Source: a bacterium (GTDB taxonomy: Bacteria; Pseudomonadota; Gammaproteobacteria; Nevskiales; OUC007). From it: DNA of 33,136 nucleotides. Made by a program: the position numbers and the translations under genes. Below the pieces are notes generated by a model. That model saw nothing but the letters and a program-made list of their open reading frames with translations. It was not told where the DNA came from and did no database searches. The stretch is from contig JAAFAL010000018.1 in assembly GCA_018222345.1 (NCBI GenBank), forward strand, positions 1-33,136, given 5' to 3'. Position 1 is the first letter of the stretch. Every line of letters starts with the position of its first letter. Below are positions 15,301 through 22,759 of the stretch, piece after piece.

Positions 15301-17953
15301 TGGTCCGAGTTTCCGTGCCGACGCCTGCCCGGATACGCCAGCGGGGGAGCTGTCCGACGAATTCGGATGTTCCGCCACGCAGCGCGACACTGATGGTGAC
15401 GGTGTTGTTGACGCCAGTGATCAGTGCCCCGGCACTCTTGAGGACGAGTTTGCGCCGGCCGATGGCTGCCCGGTTGACGGTGTCACGCGGGTGAGTGGCA
15501 CCCAGACGCGTTACAGCTTCAACAACCAGTGCTTGGCCATGCGTTCCGGCATTGACGGTGGCTATGTGACACGCGTCGGTGCGGGCGTTGGCTATTTGAC
15601 TAGCGCTAACATTGCCGACGCCGAACCGTTTTTCATGAAACCCACGGCGCTTGGCAGCTACATGCTCTACAACAGCACTGGCACCTTGATGTCGAGCACA
15701 GGGCCAACCGTTGGCAACACCGTGCTGGATCAAGCCAGCCCAGCAGTGGAGTGGACGCTACGTGGCATCGCCGATGCAACGGTGTACCCGCCATCGCCAA
15801 GTTACGACGCGGAGCCTACTCCGGAACAAGTGACGGCCTATGTTGATTTTGTTGATCCATTGGAGGCTCACGGGGCCTTCAAAGTCACTAACGGTGTTGT
15901 TTCCATGAACTTGGCCGTTGCGCCAAATGGCTCGCTGGTTGTGCAGCCGCAGGATACCGACCCACGCGGTGAAAGCTGGGTGTTCGAGCCGATTGAGAAC
16001 TGTGCGGCCTTTCCCGAAGCCTCAAGCAACGTGGCAGGCGAAGACCCCACCGGAATGGCGCCATCATTCTCGGGCACAACCGAAGATGGCCGCGTGCTGG
16101 GCATGGCCGACGTTCATGTGCATATCAGTGCCACGACCTTCCTGGGCCGCACCGAATGGGGCTCGCCGTTCCATCGCTATGGTGTGACCCACGCGCTGGG
16201 TGATTGCACGCCTTACCACGGCGAACAAGGCACGCAGGACACTGTCGGTGCGTTGTTTTCCGGTGATATGGACGGGCACGACGTCTCCGGTTGGCCAACA
16301 TTCCCGGAATGGCCGGCGCGTGATTTCCTGACCCACGAGGCGATCTACTGGAAATGGATCGAGCGGGCGTGGCAGTCGGGATTGCGGGTGGCAGTCAACG
16401 ATGTGGTCGAAAATGCCACGTTGTGTGAGTTGCAACGTGCTTCGGCACCTGCCGATGAAGCCGCCACGATCGACTGTAACGAAATGAACAACGCCGCCAA
16501 CCAAGTCGGCAGTATGTTTGCGATGCAGGACTACATTGATGCGCAATATGGCGGTCCTGGTCAGGGCTTTTTCCAGATCGTCCGAACACCCGAAGAGGCG
16601 AGAACCGTAGTCGCGAATGGTCAATTGGCCGTTGTCCTGGGTATCGAAATTTCCAACCTGCTGAACTGTCAGATTCGCTACAACAATCCGTTCCGGCTGC
16701 AGCAACCGTTTGAAGAAACTGGTGACCCAGTCGATGGCGGCGTGACCTACGACTGCGCCATGACTGAAACCGGCGCGCCAAATGAAATCCTCACGCAGCT
16801 TCAGCGCCTGTGGGGGTTGGGCATCAGGCAAATCATCTCGATCCATGAATTCGACAATGCATTTGGAGGCAACGGCATATTCGATGGCATGGTGCTGAAC
16901 CTTGGTAATCGCGAGAACAGCGGGGGCAGCAACGGCGCCGATCCGAATGATCCATTCAACGGTAACCCAGCACCTGAGACACCGAGCGGGGAATTCTGGA
17001 CGACCTACGACTGCCCAACCGAAGGCGGTTTGGATAACGATGGTGAACCGTTCTCGGGGTACTTGTGGGGCAGTGCTGGCGGCAGTTCGCAGAGCTTCCT
17101 GACTGCGCCGGATCAATGCACCTTCACTGGCCAGGGCGATCCCGTTGGTACGAGCTTCCGCCCAGGTGGTACAAACCCGTGCTATCCAGATCGTCGCCAG
17201 TGCAATGCGCGCTGGATGACGCCTATCGGCTTGTACTTCTATTCCAAGTTGATGGAGATGGGCTTCATCTTCGACTGGGATCACATGGAATACGAGATGA
17301 AGACCCAGGCGCTGGAGCTGGCCGAGGCACAGAATCCGCCTTATCCATTTGTATCCACTCACGGCACATTCGGGGGCACCTCGCATGAGCAGGCTGGCCG
17401 CGCTTTGGTCAATGGTGGGTTCATGTACCCATCCAACGGATCCAGCCGCGGTTTTCGGAGAGACATGGACGAAACGCTTGGCATCTACCAGCAAGTGTTT
17501 GCTGATGTGCCCGAAGCCGACCGCCCGTTGTTCGGGTTCGGATTCGGGACCGATACCAACGGCTTGTCGGGCCAGACCGGGCCGCGCGGCAATCCACAGC
17601 GGCCGGTTGAGTACCCCTACAGATTGTTCGAGGGCGAGTTGTTTGACGACCTACCCGAATTCAACAACATTGCTGGCTTGGACTTTGAGCAGCCCGCGAC
17701 CAATCCGCCGGAGGGAGACGGTAGAACCTGGCACCAGGACGTGCATGGCAACGCCCACTACGGAATGCTCTCAGGCTTCGTGGAAGAAATCCGCCTGGAA
17801 GGCAGACCTGATCAGATTCGGCACCTGTACAACTCGGCCGAGGTGTTCATCCAAAGTTGGGAGCGCACTCTAGAGTCACAGCAGGGCATTCTGGACAATG
17901 GCTTGGTTCAGCCCGACGGCGTATTGCGGCCAGCGCCGGTCAGCCAACCCTGA
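12308..17953 (+). CDS. Giant lipoprotein: TSP3 repeats, pectinacetylesterase-like and hydrolase-like domains
   Basis: The 1881-residue product starts with a lipoprotein signal (LGLFAC, Cys at 24, followed by Gly, which predicts the outer membrane). Residues about 45-319 are eight thrombospondin type-3 repeats (DxDxDGxxDxxDxCP), which bind calcium. Residues about 320-915 form a pectinacetylesterase/Notum-like esterase: oxyanion motif EGGGVC at 603-608, nucleophile Ser724 in SGTSAG, with Asp819 (QHD) and His875 (THV) as likely triad partners. Three more TSP3 repeats span about 953-1055. Residues 1058-1240 look like a beta-trefoil. From about 1250 a metal-hydrolase-like domain carries DVHVH (about 1268), MQDYIDAQYGGPGQGFFQIV and GTDTNG. 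This last part matches, from memory, large secreted actinobacterial proteins labelled coagulation factor 5/8 type. A GGGGAGG ribosome site precedes the ATG. The substrate is unknown. Confidence 0.88.
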   Translation: MIHANLAGVRPAIVLLFALGLFACGGGGTATLPPTGTTPPVTAPDADGDGVPDASDACPATPAGATVASNGCEIDEANDADRDGVGDSADVCPGTPTSRPADAQGCADTQRDADDDGISDADDQCPATEPDASVDTQGCSAAQRDSDGDGVADSADACPGTLLGETVDATGCSQGQMDDDADGVINRVDQCDATPESEMADEFGCSASQRDADGDGVSDANDLCPLTSQEDIDNNSVDAQGCGESQQGGGDPDADDDGDGVLNGNDSCPNTPQSEIDAGSVDGAGCGPSQLDDDNDNISNADDICPTTPAGQAVDAGGCSAQFCQAEASAAFGACHATVADTSNSCYNDGGMPCASDDADILAARSAMADRVSAACGTDTSAQGAGFGPSVTTANLIGQLDAACVGEPATLVARSYGGPQARLLSEAPTPLATTCLTAAYDTADALIRDTYADYAACVLDPACNGTQLLPAVQTRQTEGAQTLTVMCSSPSMLETQGSTPEIFLQRAADQARCMVAQGLGDTGGIELNCGPDNSLFEQATIRLGSVDGEAVSSVDDIPLGEAVHVTLDSDAWGTRCGDGSDYAFVMRLSESPEHLDKAILHQEGGGVCLAAQGDCVTRPQSLFEARDNNAGNLTNGYLAVRDDNPLRDWSAVFQPYCTQDLHIGGGAEEAGGRPENGGTLFRYGSINVRASTQFYRDLIWRRAKADTPEGYKPDQPQIIYSGTSAGAYGVQYNLHHPLDEMRWENTLASPHAAFTIEGGSTDLALLLATVGETWETRPYQPPYCLEDRCSLSVVNHPRHASRMGVTPFQQILVTSAQHDNVQEGTQGYPGPVAPPVPVEGQEPHDWINALREQYCEIRGTPNLYFHLGANTAATHVFLNNNQIFDDTVRRTRELLVSGTSMLNLLADVAMFPGSAIDRVEDGPTIEGVEPFPCDLTPMTDDGVDGGIGDATGDADGDGIENADDICAGTSVGSVVATNGCAIDAGNDDDADGVANDIGGPSFRADACPDTPAGELSDEFGCSATQRDTDGDGVVDASDQCPGTLEDEFAPADGCPVDGVTRVSGTQTRYSFNNQCLAMRSGIDGGYVTRVGAGVGYLTSANIADAEPFFMKPTALGSYMLYNSTGTLMSSTGPTVGNTVLDQASPAVEWTLRGIADATVYPPSPSYDAEPTPEQVTAYVDFVDPLEAHGAFKVTNGVVSMNLAVAPNGSLVVQPQDTDPRGESWVFEPIENCAAFPEASSNVAGEDPTGMAPSFSGTTEDGRVLGMADVHVHISATTFLGRTEWGSPFHRYGVTHALGDCTPYHGEQGTQDTVGALFSGDMDGHDVSGWPTFPEWPARDFLTHEAIYWKWIERAWQSGLRVAVNDVVENATLCELQRASAPADEAATIDCNEMNNAANQVGSMFAMQDYIDAQYGGPGQGFFQIVRTPEEARTVVANGQLAVVLGIEISNLLNCQIRYNNPFRLQQPFEETGDPVDGGVTYDCAMTETGAPNEILTQLQRLWGLGIRQIISIHEFDNAFGGNGIFDGMVLNLGNRENSGGSNGADPNDPFNGNPAPETPSGEFWTTYDCPTEGGLDNDGEPFSGYLWGSAGGSSQSFLTAPDQCTFTGQGDPVGTSFRPGGTNPCYPDRRQCNARWMTPIGLYFYSKLMEMGFIFDWDHMEYEMKTQALELAEAQNPPYPFVSTHGTFGGTSHEQAGRALVNGGFMYPSNGSSRGFRRDMDETLGIYQQVFADVPEADRPLFGFGFGTDTNGLSGQTGPRGNPQRPVEYPYRLFEGELFDDLPEFNNIAGLDFEQPATNPPEGDGRTWHQDVHGNAHYGMLSGFVEEIRLEGRPDQIRHLYNSAEVFIQSWERTLESQQGILDNGLVQPDGVLRPAPVSQP
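12440..13264 (+). repeat. First block of eight TSP3 calcium-binding repeats
   Basis: The stretch codes for eight repeats of about 28-34 residues, each with an Asp-rich loop, an ADxCP-like centre and a GC end. The repetition is clear in protein but degenerate in DNA, so it is old rather than a recent tandem expansion. Confidence 0.9.
15168..15475 (+). repeat. Second block of three TSP3 repeats
   Basis: Three further Asp-rich repeats separate the esterase-like domain from the C-terminal part. The middle one carries an insertion (IGGPSFRADACP) in its calcium loop. Confidence 0.85.
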
Positions 17954-17971
17954 TCGCAACGGTGCGATCAG
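17950..17971 (+). terminator. Hairpin at the end of the giant lipoprotein gene
   Basis: A perfect 9-bp stem (CTGATCGCA, loop ACGG, complement) overlaps the stop codon at 17951-17953. The next gene converges on it. No T-run follows, so termination there is plausible but not certain. Confidence 0.5.
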
Positions 17972-17983
17972 GGCGTTGGCGCG

Positions 17984-18616
17984 TCAAACAATGCTGCAAA
18001 CCTCGTCAAAGCCAAACCGCGGATTGCGGTCATATACTTTTTCGGGGTTGCCGTAGCCGAGGTTGCACAGGAAGTTGACCTCCACGGTCGTGCCGGCGAA
18101 GAACAAATCTTTCGCCTTGTCGGTGTTGAAGCCCGACATCGGCCCGCAATCCAGCCCCATGGCCCGTGCGGCTAGCATCAGGTAGGCGCCTTGGAAGCTG
18201 CCATTGCGCAGCGCGACCGTTTGCCGGACATGATCGGGCGCTTTGGCAAACATGGTTTTGAAATCGACCTGCGGGTACAGGCGGTCGAGATGCTGGTGGA
18301 ATTCCAGGTCGTGGCCGATCACTGCACACACGGGCGCCGCCAGCGTCTTGTCAACGTTGCCCTCCATCAGGCAAGTCTTGAGCTTTGCCTTTGCCTCGTC
18401 GGACTGCACATAAACAATGCGCGCCGGCAGTGTGTTGCTGGCCGTTGCGCCCATGATGTAGAGGTCGTGCAGGTTGCGCAGGGTGTCTTCGGTGACGGGC
18501 TTGTCCTGCCAGCCGTTGACCGTGCGCGCCTTGCGGAACAGCAAGTCGAGGCCGGCATCGTCTAGCGGCTGGCGGGCGGCGGCAAAGGCTTTGAAGTCGG
18601 CGACAGGATCGGTCAT
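17984..18616 (-). CDS. RutE/HadB-type nitroreductase (malonic semialdehyde reductase-like)
   Basis: A 210-residue flavin reductase of the nitroreductase fold. The opening LDDAGLDLLFRKARTVNGWQ followed by DKPVTEDTL and the LAAPVCAVIGHDLEFHQHL segment are typical of the RutE/HadB group, which reduce malonic semialdehyde or act as NAD(P)H-dependent nitroreductases. It has no signal peptide and should be cytosolic with FMN bound. No other rut genes are nearby, so a role in pyrimidine breakdown is not supported; a general redox role is as likely. The ATG at 18616 has no strong ribosome site. It stands between the giant lipoprotein gene, which converges on it, and the terminator of the CpxP-like gene. 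Confidence 0.88.
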   Translation of the reverse strand: MTDPVADFKAFAAARQPLDDAGLDLLFRKARTVNGWQDKPVTEDTLRNLHDLYIMGATASNTLPARIVYVQSDEAKAKLKTCLMEGNVDKTLAAPVCAVIGHDLEFHQHLDRLYPQVDFKTMFAKAPDHVRQTVALRNGSFQGAYLMLAARAMGLDCGPMSGFNTDKAKDLFFAGTTVEVNFLCNLGYGNPEKVYDRNPRFGFDEVCSIV

Positions 18617-18672
18617 GAGTTATCTGGTGCTTGAGTAGGTCACGCAGTGTCGCCAAACCCGATTGGGGATGC

Positions 18673-18700
18673 AAAAAAACGCCCGGCTCTCTGCCGGGCG
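18673..18700 (-). terminator. Rho-independent terminator of the CpxP-like gene
   Basis: On the reverse strand an 8-bp perfect GC stem (CGCCCGGC, loop of five, complement) is followed by seven T (18673-18679). It lies 20 bases after the stop of the Spy/CpxP-like gene. Confidence 0.9.
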
Positions 18701-18720
18701 CAATGTGGGGGCTGGGGGAA

Positions 18721-19194
18721 TCAGCCGTCGTGGCGCTCCAAAAAACGCTGAGCGCGCTGTTTGCGCTTTTCCATCTTGGCCGCGCGTTTTTCGGCCAGGC
18801 TGGCTCGTTGCTCCGGCGTCAGGATGGCTGCGATCCGGCTGCGGATTTCGCTTTGCAGGCGCACTCTCTCAGTGGTGAGTTGGCCAATGCTTTGCGCTTG
18901 CTCGTCAGCCAATGCAGCAAACCCGGGCGCTGTGGCGTCGGCCTGGCGCAGTGTGCGGCTGGCTTCGCGCAGCTGCTGGCCCAAGGCTTTGCGCTGCGGC
19001 TTGAGTTCGTCCATGACGGTCTGAACCTCGGCGCGTTGTACGTCGGTCGCATCCACAGCGTCCAGCATGCGCTCGACGCGTTTGCCGTCGCGCTGGCCCA
19101 TGCCGTGCCCGCCCGGCGCTGCAATGGCGGTGCCTGCAATGGCCAGTGCCGCCATCAAAGCTGCGCTGCCGGTTAAAAATGTGCGTTTGGTCAT
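18721..19194 (-). CDS. Spy/CpxP-like periplasmic LTxxQ protein
   Basis: The 157-residue product has a Sec signal peptide (about 1-24, ending AIAA), then a His/Gly/Met patch (GGHGMG) and long amphipathic helices, with LTPEQR near the C-terminus. That is the LTxxQ motif of Spy/CpxP periplasmic chaperones and metal-stress sensors; the tail is rich in Arg/Lys. CpxP-type proteins damp the sensor kinase CpxA and bind unfolded proteins. The start at 19194 leaves the signal peptide at the N-terminus; the frame extends 16 codons upstream without support. It is divergent from the response regulator/kinase pair at 19321-21314, the layout of cpxP and cpxRA in enteric bacteria. Confidence 0.87.
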   Translation of the reverse strand: MTKRTFLTGSAALMAALAIAGTAIAAPGGHGMGQRDGKRVERMLDAVDATDVQRAEVQTVMDELKPQRKALGQQLREASRTLRQADATAPGFAALADEQAQSIGQLTTERVRLQSEIRSRIAAILTPEQRASLAEKRAAKMEKRKQRAQRFLERHDG

Positions 19195-19258
19195 GAGGGT
19201 GGCCTCGTGTTGTGTGGGGAGTGCACACTTTAGGTGGCGCAATGCAAGCCGCAGTCAT

Positions 19259-19278
19259 GCTTTGTAAGGCTTTGTCAG
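19259..19278. promoter_or_regulatory. Tandem decamer, candidate response-regulator box
   Basis: GCTTTGTAAG is followed immediately by GCTTTGTCAG, a direct repeat with one mismatch and a 10-base period. OmpR-type regulators bind two such half-sites on one face of the helix. It lies in the divergent region between the CpxP-like gene and its regulator, 42 bases before the regulator start. Confidence 0.55.
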
Positions 19279-19320
19279 TAAACGGCAATTAACGCTTGGC
19301 ACCCCGCTAAACTGCGGCAC

Positions 19321-19995
19321 ATGGACACTCGGCCCACCATTTTGCTGGCAGATGACGACGCCGAATTCACGGCCTTGCTTGACGAGTACTTGTGCGGGCA
19401 GGGCTTTGCTGTGCGTGTCGCGGGCGACGGGCAAGCCGCGCTCGCGGCCGCTGCGCCAGAAGCCGGCGTCGAGGTGATCGTGCTCGACGTGATGATGCCC
19501 AAGCTTGATGGCTTCGAGGTGCTACGGCGGCTGCGCTCAGACGGAGTTCACACGCCGGTGTTGATGTTGACCGCCCGGGGCGAGGACATTGATCGCATTC
19601 TCGGCCTGGAGATGGGCGCTGATGATTACTTGCCCAAGCCGGCCAACCCACGGGAATTGGCGGCGAGGCTGCGGGCCATTTTGCGCCGCGGCGCCGGCAC
19701 CAACACCGAGCAGGCATACACCATTGGGCGCTTGCAACTGGATGCCGCCCGTCGTGATGTTCGCATCGATGATGCGCCGGTGGATCTCACGGGTCTGGAA
19801 TTCGAGGTGTTGCGGGTGCTGTGCCAGCACGCCGGGCAGGTGGTGGACAAGGACACGCTTTCGCGCGAGGCCTTGGGCCGCCGCTTGCTGGCGCACGATC
19901 GCAGTGTGGATATGCACATTTCGAACCTGCGCAGCAAATTGGGCAGCGGCGCGATCAAGACCGTGCGCAGCCGCGGCTATCAATTGGTGCGCTGA
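19321..19995 (+). CDS. OmpR/CpxR-type response regulator
   Basis: The 224-residue protein has a receiver domain (about 6-118) with acidic pocket DDD near residue 12, phospho-acceptor Asp56 in VLDVMMP, and the conserved Lys in LPKPAN. A winged-helix DNA-binding domain (about 130-222) follows, ending in KTVRSRGYQLV. Together with the kinase that overlaps its stop by one base and the divergent CpxP-like gene, it forms a Cpx-like envelope stress system. A tandem decamer just upstream may be its binding site. The name cpxR is likely by context but other CpxR/RstA-like paralogues exist. Confidence 0.9.
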   Translation: MDTRPTILLADDDAEFTALLDEYLCGQGFAVRVAGDGQAALAAAAPEAGVEVIVLDVMMPKLDGFEVLRRLRSDGVHTPVLMLTARGEDIDRILGLEMGADDYLPKPANPRELAARLRAILRRGAGTNTEQAYTIGRLQLDAARRDVRIDDAPVDLTGLEFEVLRVLCQHAGQVVDKDTLSREALGRRLLAHDRSVDMHISNLRSKLGSGAIKTVRSRGYQLVR

Positions 19996-21314
19996 TGGCG
20001 TCCAGCAGAATCTTCTGGCGCGTATTGCTGGCGTTTGTGGCCGTTAACGTGCTGACGGTCGCGTTGTTCGTGTTGGTGTTGCGGCCGGTGCTCAGCAGCC
20101 TCGACGATCCGCGCGGCCAATACCGCCCGCTGGCCGAGCAAACCGTTGCGGAGTTTGAGCAGCGCGAGTTGCGCGACTTTGCAGGCTGGCTGCGCCGGAG
20201 CAATCGCCAACAGCGCATGTTTGCCAGCCTGCTTGATGCCGATGGTCGGCCGTTGCTGCGCCGCCTGCCGGGGCCAATGAAAGAATTGCCACCGCAGATT
20301 CTGCGCGACAACTCGGTGCAGCGTTTGCCCGGCGGCGCGCGCTTCATCGCCATCCCGGTTCGTGGGCAGCAGGGTGCTTACCGTTGGGTGGCCATTTTGC
20401 CGCCGAGCGCGTCTCGCAGCGCTGAGCAGCTCGCCGGCCTGGCGCGCATCGCTTTGTCGGTCATTTTGCTCGCCTGCGCGAGTTGGTGGTTGTCGCGCTG
20501 GCTGGTGCGCCCCATTCAACAACTGACTGCGGCCGCGCGCGCCATTGGCGGTGGCGACCTGACGGCCCGGGTGGATGCCCCAACAACCAAGCGCCGCGAT
20601 GAACTTGGCGAACTCGCCCGTGAATTCAACCAAATGGCCGGCCATACGCAGGCTATGGTCGCAGCGCGAAACCGCTTGCTGATCGATGTCTCGCACGAAC
20701 TGCGCTCGCCCCTGGCGCGGCTGACTGTTGCCACTGAATTGGCGCGTGACGGTGACGACCCGGCCGCGGCGCTAGACCGTATCGAACACGAAAGCCAACG
20801 CATGGACAGTTTGATTGGCGAAACCTTGGCCGCGGCACGTGCGCAAGAGCGCGCCGGCGCACTTGAGCCGGTTGATCTGGCAATGTTGCTGCGCGACGCC
20901 GTCGATGACCTGCGGTTTGAGCATGGCGCCGTGTTGCCTCAAGTGAACATTGATGGGCCGGAGCACCTGCAAATCAGCGCGGACGCCATTTTGTTGCGTA
21001 GGGCAATCGACAACGTGTTGCGCAACGCCGCGCGCTACGGCGCCGCGGGCACAAGCATTGATGTCGGCCTGGCGCTGGAGCCGGACAAGGTGGTCATCCA
21101 AGTGCGCGATTTCGGGCCCGGTGTGGCCGCCGACGAGCTGCAGCGCATCTTTCAACCGTTTTATCGCACGGCGACTGCGCGCGATCGTTCCACCGGTGGG
21201 CACGGTATCGGCTTGGCCATTGTTGCCGAAGCTGCCGCCCGGCATGGCGGCCGGGCTTACGCAGAACGCCCTCACGGTGGCGGCCTACGCGTTTGCATCG
21301 TGCTGCCAAACTAA
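19995..21314 (+). CDS. CpxA-like membrane sensor histidine kinase
   Basis: The ATG overlaps the last base of the regulator's stop codon (TGATG), so the pair is translationally coupled; an open frame upstream lies inside the regulator gene. The 439 residues have a membrane helix (about 8-32), a periplasmic domain, a second helix (about 150-172), HAMP (about 175-228), a HisKA domain with His234 in DVSHELRSPLARL, and an ATPase domain with RAIDNVLRNAARYG, RDFGPGV and GHGIGLAI. It should phosphorylate the adjacent regulator in response to envelope stress. The gene shares the cpxRA layout with the divergent LTxxQ protein. Confidence 0.9.
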   Translation: MASSRIFWRVLLAFVAVNVLTVALFVLVLRPVLSSLDDPRGQYRPLAEQTVAEFEQRELRDFAGWLRRSNRQQRMFASLLDADGRPLLRRLPGPMKELPPQILRDNSVQRLPGGARFIAIPVRGQQGAYRWVAILPPSASRSAEQLAGLARIALSVILLACASWWLSRWLVRPIQQLTAAARAIGGGDLTARVDAPTTKRRDELGELAREFNQMAGHTQAMVAARNRLLIDVSHELRSPLARLTVATELARDGDDPAAALDRIEHESQRMDSLIGETLAAARAQERAGALEPVDLAMLLRDAVDDLRFEHGAVLPQVNIDGPEHLQISADAILLRRAIDNVLRNAARYGAAGTSIDVGLALEPDKVVIQVRDFGPGVAADELQRIFQPFYRTATARDRSTGGHGIGLAIVAEAAARHGGRAYAERPHGGGLRVCIVLPN

Positions 21315-21385
21315 GGTTCGGAAAGCATGCTTACCCTTGCGGTATTGCAATTGTTCCATGGTGTGTCGTGTCGTATAGTCAGCCG

Positions 21386-21428
21386 AGCCGCGCACGGTAA
21401 CTGTTAGCCGCGCGAAGCGGTAACCATT
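21386..21428. repeat. Imperfect direct repeat upstream of the thiolase
   Basis: Two adjacent copies of an AGCCGCGC block, each followed by 2-5 bases and GGTAAC, fill 43 bases. The second GGTAAC is also the left half of candidate operator C. The repeat may have arisen by local duplication. Confidence 0.4.
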
Positions 21429-21436
21429 ATTTCCCT
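21417..21436. promoter_or_regulatory. Candidate TetR operator, site C (thiolase leader)
   Basis: GCGGTAACCATTATTTCCCT aligns with the 20-bp sites at 11381 and 27760, sharing GGTAA, then five bases, then ATTTCC at the same spacing. The outer positions are less symmetric. It ends 14 bases before the thiolase ATG, just ahead of the TGAGG ribosome site. Confidence 0.4.
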
Positions 21437-21450
21437 ACTGAGGTCTGATC

Positions 21451-22656
21451 ATGACCGATGCATTGATTTTCGACGCCGTGCGTACGCCGCGCGGCAAAGG
21501 CAAGAAAGATGGCGCGTTGCACGAAGTAACGCCAGTCCATTTGCTGAAGAACCTGTTTGACGCGGTCAAGGACCGCAACAGCCTGGATACCAGCCGCGTG
21601 GATGACGTCGTGCTGGGTTGCGTGACGCCTGTGGGCGAGCAGGGCGCCGACATTGCACGCACCGCCGTGCTGTATGCCGGCTGGGACGAGTCCGTGGCCG
21701 GCGTGACGCAAAGCCGCTTCTGCGCTTCGGGCCTGGAATCGGTCAACTTGGCGGCCATGAAAGTCATGTCGGGCCAGGAAGATCTGGTCGTCGCCGGCGG
21801 CGTCGAGTCGATGAGCCGCTGGCCCATGGGCAGCGACGGCGGCGCGATGGTGATGGACCCGCGCGTGTCGGCCAAGATGGAGTTCGTGCCGCAAGGTATC
21901 GGCGCCGACATGATTGCCACGCTTGAAGGCTATAGCCGCGACGATGTTGACGCCTACGCGGTCAGTTCACAGCAAAAAGCTGCCAAGGCGCAGGAGGCCG
22001 GTCATTTCTCCGGTTCGATTATCCCGGTGACTGACCTCAACGGCACGGTGGTGCTCGACCGCGACGAGACCATCCGCGGCGGCACAACTACTGATGCGCT
22101 CGGCGACCTCAAACCGTCTTTCGCACAAATGGGCGCCATGGGCTTTGACGCCACCGGAATTCGCAAGTATCCGCAAATCGAAGCCATCAACCACGTGCAT
22201 CACGCTGGCAACAGCTCGGGCATTGTCGATGGTGCGGCGCTGGTGTTGGTTGGTAGCGAGCAGATTGGCAAGGAGTTGGGCCTGAAGGCTCGCGCCCGCA
22301 TTCGCAGCGTGGCAGTCACCGGCACCGACCCGACGATCATGCTCACCGGCCCCGGCCCGGCGTCGATGAAGGCGCTGAAAAAGGCGGGTATGAAACCCGG
22401 CGACATCGACCTGTGGGAAGTCAACGAAGCCTTCGCCGCGGTCGTGCTGCGCGCCATGAAAGATCTGAACCTCGACCCCGACCGCGTGAATGTGAACGGC
22501 GGCGCCATTGCCATGGGCCATCCGCTGGGTGCGACCGGTGCGATTTTGCTGGGCACCGTCATCGACGAGTTGGAGCGCCAGGACAAGCAAACTGCAGCCA
22601 TCACCCTGTGTGTTGGTGGCGGCATGGGCATCGCGACGGTGGTCGAGCGCGTTTAA
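21451..22656 (+). CDS. Acetyl-CoA acyltransferase (thiolase), beta-oxidation type
   Basis: It cleaves 3-ketoacyl-CoA with CoA to acetyl-CoA and a shortened acyl-CoA (or runs in reverse). The 401-residue protein has the three thiolase signatures: nucleophile Cys91 in QSRFCASG, His357 in [11 protein letters not shown], and the second Cys387 in CVGGGMG, plus NEAFAAV. TGAGG lies 7 bases before the ATG. It is separated from the FadB/FadJ-like gene by a four-gene sensory operon instead of sitting in a fadAB or fadIJ pair. I could not decide between FadA- and FadI-type from reading alone. A candidate TetR site lies in its leader. Confidence 0.92.
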   Translation: MTDALIFDAVRTPRGKGKKDGALHEVTPVHLLKNLFDAVKDRNSLDTSRVDDVVLGCVTPVGEQGADIARTAVLYAGWDESVAGVTQSRFCASGLESVNLAAMKVMSGQEDLVVAGGVESMSRWPMGSDGGAMVMDPRVSAKMEFVPQGIGADMIATLEGYSRDDVDAYAVSSQQKAAKAQEAGHFSGSIIPVTDLNGTVVLDRDETIRGGTTTDALGDLKPSFAQMGAMGFDATGIRKYPQIEAINHVHHAGNSSGIVDGAALVLVGSEQIGKELGLKARARIRSVAVTGTDPTIMLTGPGPASMKALKKAGMKPGDIDLWEVNEAFAAVVLRAMKDLNLDPDRVNVNGGAIAMGHPLGATGAILLGTVIDELERQDKQTAAITLCVGGGMGIATVVERV

Positions 22657-22663
22657 TTGGTCG

Positions 22664-22690
22664 TGCGGCCTGAGCGATGCAGGGGCCGCA
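22664..22690 (+). terminator. Weak hairpin after the thiolase gene
   Basis: A 7-bp stem (TGCGGCC and its complement) encloses 13 bases, 7 bases after the stop codon. A loose T-containing stretch follows. It could end the thiolase transcript before the receptor operon. Confidence 0.4.
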
Positions 22691-22759
22691 TGATTAGATT
22701 TGCTTAACCCTCAGTGGTTTACGATGGGCGCATCCGTGCTCAAGTTACTGGGGGAGCGC

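Noticed and set aside
16064-17494. A 476-codon reverse frame under the giant lipoprotein gene
   Set aside because: The forward frame continues through recognisable hydrolase-like motifs; the reverse one shows none.
21327-21336. Short palindrome AAGCATGCTT after the kinase gene
   Set aside because: Ten bases with no T-run and no second copy; expected by chance at this length.
22657-22759. A cobalamin riboswitch before the TonB-dependent receptor
   Set aside because: The gap is only about 100 bases, too short for the element, and no B12-box-like sequence was seen.
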